NCBI GenBank assembly: GCA_964304625.1
Contig: OZ199839.1
Span: forward strand, 5,084,001-5,148,000
DNA: 64,000 nucleotides
From: Kudoa neothunni
Lineage: Eukaryota > Cnidaria
Direction of reading: 5' to 3'
Shown here: positions 62,701 through 64,000 of the stretch, piece after piece
Numbering within the stretch: position 1 is the stretch's first letter
Layout of the letters: every line of letters starts with the position of its first letter
Notes under the pieces: model-generated
Databases searched by the model: none
What the model was told of the DNA's origin: nothing
What the model saw: the letters and a program-made list of their open reading frames with translations, nothing else
Made by a program: the position numbers and the translations under genes

Positions 62701-63938
62701 ATTTAAATCGCTGTAAAGTTCCATATATCGAAATCGACACACTAGTATCGAGACATTATCACGTTATTTAATAATAGTTTTGGTCTTTTTTTCTTTTATA
62801 GCATGTATAAATACATTGGTAATCTATCTATTATATAAAATACAAATTTCGGAATTGCCTGAAGATTGTGTGTTCCGAGAAACAGTGAAATTTCGACAAA
62901 GTTATGGGTCTGTTAAAAGTCTAATCTATTAGGAATAGTATGATTCGTGTCTGAATAGAGATGATTAAAATTTCCAAAGAATAGAACAATTTTTAGTTGT
63001 ATTTTTTAGCGTTTTAAGTTTTCATCGAAATCATCCTTCGGGTGACCGGGAAGATTAGAGCCACCTGGGGCGGAGGTTAGGGGCGATATATCTGTATATA
63101 GATGTTATATTTAAAATTTGTTTACTGAATTAGATATTCCCAATACCCCGAGCGTAGCCGGGTATTACGGCTAGTAAATACTAAAATTTTAACCAGATTT
63201 TTGTCTGTTATTAAAATATTTTTAACTTTTGTGCATTAATGATCATTTGATTGAATGTAAGAGTAAAATAATTTTTTTAAGTACATATATAATAATGAAT
63301 ATAAATATTTGTTTAACTTTGTTTTTATAACTTCAATGAAAGTAATCTACCCAAAATATCGTATCGAAAATGATACTTGGACCTAACTGGGTTAATGTGC
63401 ATGAAATATGTCCAGAAATTGTATTCTTTCTATTAAATAAACTATTTTATCGTTTATTAACTGATTGGTAGTAACTTTGTTGTACAATTTTTATCATGTA
63501 TGACTGTGACATTTGCTTTAGTGCTACAACCATCTCGAAATATTGATAAACAAATCACCAAAGATATCAATGCTATAATTGATGCGCTTGGCGGTTTGAT
63601 CGATGAATTAAAGTCTTTGAAATATTCTATTGAATTTTCTAAAATAAAATTCGAATAGGAGATCTTCCCCAAATAATCCTGAAGTAACCAAGTTGATTTC
63701 CATCCTCTTGGAAAAGCAAGACTGCCTGGCTCCGTATTTTATTGGCAGTGCTGATCAGGCTAAAAATACGGATGTAGAATATAAATGGGTGAATTTTGTT
63801 AATGAGAAATATGTTTAGATTGATGAGAACCAAATGACGGAGGAAATTGAATCTATAAAGGCGTATTGTGAGGAATTTTTCAAAATTCAACCTCCAAGAA
63901 AATCCTCAAAAGATTGTGTTACGACTGTATTTGATTAA
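53704..63938 (+). CDS. TLN: Talin gene 2 (shorter rod, ~1714 residues)
   Basis: Second talin, 3 kb behind the first, same strand. Exons: 53704-53845, 53911-54011, 54071-54145, 54197-54340, 54394-54475, 54527-54596, 54644-54713, 54757-54813, 54856-54926, 54983-55046, 55093-55197, 55239-55328, 55386-55553, 55608-55776, 55815-55882, 55941-56160, 56305-56347, 56396-56552, 56612-56713, 56836-57108, 57168-57386, 57441-57677, 57720-57785, 57828-58217, 58264-58569, 58620-58739, 58782-58988, 59043-59182, 59229-59322, 59373-59594, 59640-59957, 60019-60153, 60195-60288, 63522-63612, 63659-63773, 63819-63938 (exactly 1715 codons). The head is closer to classical talin than gene 1: RMKKQLHTDDDLKWL, RRKYFLEANENI, LKTYGISIFLVK, IRRWAASKNSFSLDFGDF and EHIAQLVSGYIELI. 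The rod is a series of helices, about 900 residues shorter than usual. Its short C-terminus (NTDIDENQMTEEIESIKAYC) has no I/LWEQ block. The last three exons lie beyond a 3.2-kb intron; phase agreement supports joining them. Confidence 0.85.
60829..61026 (+). mobile_element. Small MITE-like repeat, copy 3
   Basis: About 198 bp starting GGGTCCATTTGGACCC and ending AGAGTCTAAATTGACC, so the ends are inverted repeats of each other. The interior matches copies at 32969 and 42294 (ACAAAATTGTGGTACACATT, ATAATTAGAACATC). Non-coding. Confidence 0.7.
62823..63174 (+). mobile_element. Helitron, 352 bp, non-autonomous
   Basis: Plus-strand copy: starts TCTATCTATTATATAAAATA after a host A, ends ACCCCGAGCGTAGCCGGGT, then ATTACGGCTAG before a host T. 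The 3' end can fold as a short GC hairpin just before CTAG. It is the smallest of the three Helitrons here and has no coding content. Confidence 0.7.
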
Positions 63939-64000
63939 TTATTGTGTTTGAACGATTTTTTACAACACATTAGTTGATTAATCTAACTAAAAGTGTTTGT

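Larger units (their letters stand above)
60289..63521 (+). other. 3.2-kb intron of talin gene 2
   Basis: Donor GTAAGT at 60289 after ...YKNYLT; acceptor TTTGCTTTAG ends at 63521; both sides phase 1, rebuilding Val. It contains a MITE copy (60829-61026) and a Helitron (62823-63174). A short patch richer in G and C at about 60465-60520 is unexplained. Alternatively the gene ends near 60300 and the distal exons are separate, but the matching phase argues for one gene. Confidence 0.6.

Noticed and set aside
1-64000. tRNA, rRNA, CRISPR arrays, replication origins
   Set aside because: Scanned by eye for tRNA T-loop words, regularly spaced repeats and rRNA-like GC content; none found. Small structured RNAs cannot be excluded without a covariance search.

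Overview
The window is animal nuclear DNA, very AT-rich, with an extreme gene structure. Most introns are 37-60 nt, all GT-AG in my models, and many exons are under 120 nt. The outliers are one 175-nt intron, a few of 70-150 nt, one of 528 nt and two of about 3.2 kb. A B-Raf-type kinase with BRS, RBD and C1 regions, together with talins, indicates a metazoan. The dense tiny introns and short intergenic spaces suggest a reduced-genome parasite such as an orthonectid or a myxozoan, but the taxon is inference only. No prokaryotic features, CRISPR arrays or tRNA genes were seen.

Layout. 1-1283: 3' part of SF3A3. 1484-7120: transposon-rich gap holding a hAT element with its 8-bp target duplication, a decayed Mutator-like transposase and a 1.5-kb element with ~200-bp terminal inverted repeats. 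7313-8501: RPF1. 8999-9606 and 9685-10124, minus strand: a small helical protein and a small membrane protein, neither recognised. 11261-12505: an intronless 414-aa gene, not recognised. 13261-13578: a possible 73-aa spliced gene. 16490-18355: a Helitron. 18947-20008: a SENP/Ulp protease with two apparent frame slips. 20583-22470: a SEPT6-group septin. 25542-28116: very-long-chain acyl-CoA dehydrogenase in 20 exons. 28659-31788: Raf kinase in 12 exons. 32621-33162: a solo LTR and a MITE. 33450-35015: a pogo/Tigger element. 36219-36921: a second Helitron. 37656-50733 and 53704-63938: two talin genes in tandem.

The strongest observation is the talin pair. Both encode an F0-F3 FERM head and a helical rod (about 2620 and 1714 residues). 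Six head exons have identical lengths (101, 75, 70, 57, 71 and 90 nt) at equivalent positions, so the pair arose by local duplication and then diverged widely. I could not find a canonical C-terminal I/LWEQ actin-binding block in either. Each has one ~3.2-kb intron, in different places, and each of these introns has collected transposons (piggyBac-like plus MITE in the first; MITE plus Helitron in the second).

All gene models were built by hand from the sequence. For the spliced genes other than the protease, the summed exon lengths close in frame, which is good internal support. Families were recognised from remembered motifs, not from a search.
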